NCBI GenBank assembly: GCA_009774615.1
Contig: VSOC01000042.1
Location: 2,552-27,936, forward strand
From: Lachnospiraceae bacterium
GTDB lineage: Bacteria > Bacillota > Clostridia > Lachnospirales > Lachnospiraceae
Reading direction: 5' to 3'
DNA length: 25,385 nucleotides
This document shows, in pieces, positions 23,332 through 25,385 of this stretch (its first letter is position 1; every line of letters starts with the position of its first letter). The translations under genes were made by a program, and so were the position numbers. The notes beneath the pieces were generated by a model. It worked only from the letters and a program-made list of their open reading frames with translations. It searched no databases and was not told the origin of the DNA.

Positions 23332-23385
23332 GGTGGTAAACAAAGTTTTTCGACACTGAAAAATGAAGGAAGGATGTGAAAAGGA

Positions 23386-25053
23386 TTGGGTGTTTATCTG
23401 AATAGTAAGAAACCCTATGCACTTTATAAAAAGATAGCACAATCGGTATATTTTGTTGATAAGACAGCCATGTTAAATGAACTCATTCCCATTGTCGATC
23501 AGGATGACGACAGCGCTGCTGTACAAACGGGCGACAGGGATTTGCGCTATATCTGCATCACCCGTCCGCGTCGTTTTGGCAAGACTGTTGCAGCAGATAT
23601 GATTGCATCCTTTTTTGGAAAAGGAATCGACAGCCGAAGTATCTTTGAAAAACTTTCGATAAGGAAAAACAGCCGATTTGAAAAACATTTGAATAAACAC
23701 AATGTAATTCATATTTCATTTAACGAAGTTCCAAAAAATTGTAAAACCTATGAACATTATATCGGCAGAATTGAACAAAGGCTTACCGCCGATCTTATGC
23801 AGAATTTCCCCAATTTATCCCTTTCCGGAGATGAAGCTGTTTGGGATATCCTCAATGATATCTATGAATCCGAAGATTCTGCGGAGTTTATTTTTGTTTT
23901 CGACGAATGGGATTTTATTTATCATCAAAATTTTATTTCCGATGAAGATAAAAGAATGTTTACCCGATTTTTAAGTGTTCTTTTAAAAGATCAGCCCTAT
24001 GTAGAAATGGTCTATATGACAGGTATCCTTCCAATTTCTAAGTATTCCAGCGGCTCAGAATTAAACATGTTTATGGAATATCTGACATCAACAAGGAAAA
24101 AATACAGTGCGTATTTTGGCTTTAGTGATGAAGAAGTAGATCTTCTTTATCAAAAATATCTGCATCTTCAAAAAAATCCTAAGATTACCCGTAAAGGATT
24201 AGAACTCTGGTACGACGGATATCACACACTGTCCGGAAAGCGGCTGTACAATCCCCGTTCTGTTGTCTGCGCATTAAATGACAATCAATTAGGAAATTAC
24301 TGGACGAGTTCAGGACCTTATGATGAAATATATTCTTACGTAAATAATGATTTTGTCAATATTAAAGAAGAAATTACCTTAATGATGGCAGGCATACCTG
24401 TTCCTGCGAATGTACAGGAGTATTCTTCTGCATCTATGGAACTTACAACAAAAGATGCTATCTATTCAGCAATGGTTGTCTATGGCTTCTTAAGTTTTGC
24501 TGATGGAAATGTATTCATCCCGAATAAAGAATTAATGGATAAATTTGCTGCTATGGTTTGTCAGAAACCGATGTTTGGTTATATGTATCGGTTAGCAGCA
24601 GAATCACAAAAAATGCTGGAAGCAACAAAAAAAGGTGATGTCAAAACCATGGTTGCAATCTTAGAACATGCACACAACACAGAAAGTCCTTTGATTCGAT
24701 ACAGCGATGAAGCCGAACTTTCAAAAATAATCACGTTTGTCTATCTCCAGGCCAGAGAATTCTATGATATCCGTCTGGAGGAACGCTCCGGCACGGGCTA
24801 TGTAGACTATATCTTCTACCCCTATAACCGAAAAGATGATGGTATAATTATTGAACTAAAAGTTGACGATACTGCTGACAATGCCATACAGCAGATTAAA
24901 GACCGGCAATACAGCAAAAACTTTGACGGCAGGCTGGGGGAAGAATACAAGTGCATCGGCCGGATTCTGGCTGTAGGCATTGCTTACAGCAGAAAAGATG
25001 AAAATAAACGCCATACGTGTAAAGTAGAAATATTAAGAGAGAAACTTTATTAA
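23386..25053 (+). CDS. AAA-ATPase-like / PD-(D/E)XK nuclease-like protein (copy 2)
   Basis: A 555-residue paralog of the protein at 1680-3263. It starts with TTG, chosen because an in-frame TGA stop lies at 23377, GAAGGAAGG is upstream, and the translated MGVYLN and YFVDKT match the family opening. The P-loop variant TRPRRFGKT is at 59-67 and Walker B ends DEWD at 173-176. The nuclease-like domain has Asp474 in GYVDYIF and Glu490-Leu-Lys492. An insertion of about 15 residues before the P-loop (VDQDDDSAAVQTGDRD) explains most of the length difference from copy 1. The gene is AT-richer than the MMPL operon and has its own promoter. Both copies look intact; the role is unknown. Confidence 0.9.
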   Translation: MGVYLNSKKPYALYKKIAQSVYFVDKTAMLNELIPIVDQDDDSAAVQTGDRDLRYICITRPRRFGKTVAADMIASFFGKGIDSRSIFEKLSIRKNSRFEKHLNKHNVIHISFNEVPKNCKTYEHYIGRIEQRLTADLMQNFPNLSLSGDEAVWDILNDIYESEDSAEFIFVFDEWDFIYHQNFISDEDKRMFTRFLSVLLKDQPYVEMVYMTGILPISKYSSGSELNMFMEYLTSTRKKYSAYFGFSDEEVDLLYQKYLHLQKNPKITRKGLELWYDGYHTLSGKRLYNPRSVVCALNDNQLGNYWTSSGPYDEIYSYVNNDFVNIKEEITLMMAGIPVPANVQEYSSASMELTTKDAIYSAMVVYGFLSFADGNVFIPNKELMDKFAAMVCQKPMFGYMYRLAAESQKMLEATKKGDVKTMVAILEHAHNTESPLIRYSDEAELSKIITFVYLQAREFYDIRLEERSGTGYVDYIFYPYNRKDDGIIIELKVDDTADNAIQQIKDRQYSKNFDGRLGEEYKCIGRILAVGIAYSRKDENKRHTCKVEILREKLY

Positions 25054-25100
25054 TACTTCATGGACCGTTTATTGTTATTAGCTTTTCTGCTGTTTTCTGT

Positions 25101-25385
25101 TTATGCCGTAAGATCCAGGTAAACGCCCTTCTTTACCGGCTCCTGCTGATAGGTTTCCGGTGCGGTTCGGAGCACTGTCCGCGTATTCCCTCCCGCCATA
25201 AAGGTTTTTCCGCACTCCGGACAGATGCCTGTGCGGTAGCTAACAGACTGCGAAACAATTTCCTTATCCTCTTCGAGAGCCTTCAGCCGCGCATGAGCCA
25301 CATGTTCTGCCTCATGCGAACGGATCGCAAAGGCTGCCCGCTCCGGGCTGATGGCTGTCGGGGTTTTAAAGGAAACACCGGGGTC
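25101..25385 (-). CDS. Putative HExxH metalloprotease, C-terminal part (runs off the window)
   Basis: A minus-strand frame that stays open from 25385 to a stop at 25101, giving 94 visible residues. The start is outside the window. It reads DPGVSFKTPTAISPERAAFA, then IRSHEAEHVAHAR, where HEAEH is a HExxH zinc-site pattern. It continues to a CPECGK motif and a GGNTRTV segment. This layout resembles SprA-related and similar putative metalloproteases of Firmicutes, in which an RxHExEH helix precedes a short CxxC region. A GTG at 25301 could be mistaken for the start, but the conserved motif lies before it. The family call rests on a short fragment. Confidence 0.65.
   Translation of the reverse strand, partial: DPGVSFKTPTAISPERAAFAIRSHEAEHVAHARLKALEEDKEIVSQSVSYRTGICPECGKTFMAGGNTRTVLRTAPETYQQEPVKKGVYLDLTA

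Overview
The window reads as chromosomal DNA of a Gram-positive gut-type Firmicute, most likely a Lachnospiraceae member. The reasons are AGGAGG-type ribosome binding sites, sigma-A promoters, a T-box leader, Clostridia-type AroF/TyrA/AroA proteins and a lipoprotein with a lipobox. No rRNA, tRNA, CRISPR array, integrase or transposase gene was found. The family assignment is inference from protein style, not from a marker gene.

Left part (1-5,900). The minus strand enters with a T-box riboswitch whose gene lies before base 1. The specifier reads best as CUG (Leu). Then come a CPBP-family membrane protease (plus strand), an AT-rich AAA-ATPase/PD-(D/E)XK protein (plus), and a minus-strand EF-G-like GTPase with unusual G motifs and a leader of about 165 nt. 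Next (5,922-9,447) is a compact aromatic amino-acid operon: DAHP synthase, prephenate dehydrogenase with ACT domain, and EPSP synthase, with a clear promoter and terminator. A minus-strand group follows: TetR regulator, cytidylate-kinase-like protein, and an unrecognised secreted protein.

Central and right part (11,091-23,219). This is the most interesting section. A TetR gene is divergent from a five-gene operon: SCP2-like lipid-binding protein, membrane-anchored alpha/beta hydrolase, stand-alone condensation-superfamily acyltransferase, acyl carrier protein, and acyl-AMP ligase. A convergent Met-rich lipoprotein follows. Then a second TetR gene is divergent from an MMPL-family RND exporter, which is translationally coupled to a large secreted coiled-coil protein. 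Together these look like the parts needed to activate a fatty acid, carry it on an ACP, transfer it to an acceptor and export the product. The arrangement resembles mycobacterial FadD/ACP/PapA/MmpL lipid loci. The product cannot be read from the sequence. A second AAA-ATPase/PD-(D/E)XK protein and the C-terminal part of a HExxH protein end the window.

A dispersed sequence, GTGAACAGTAA(C/T) or its complement, occurs at 5.63 kb (as a palindrome), 14.69/14.81 kb (as the ends of a structured element of about 130 bp), 18.62 kb and 23.25 kb. Three of the four sites lie within or at the edge of the proposed lipid region.
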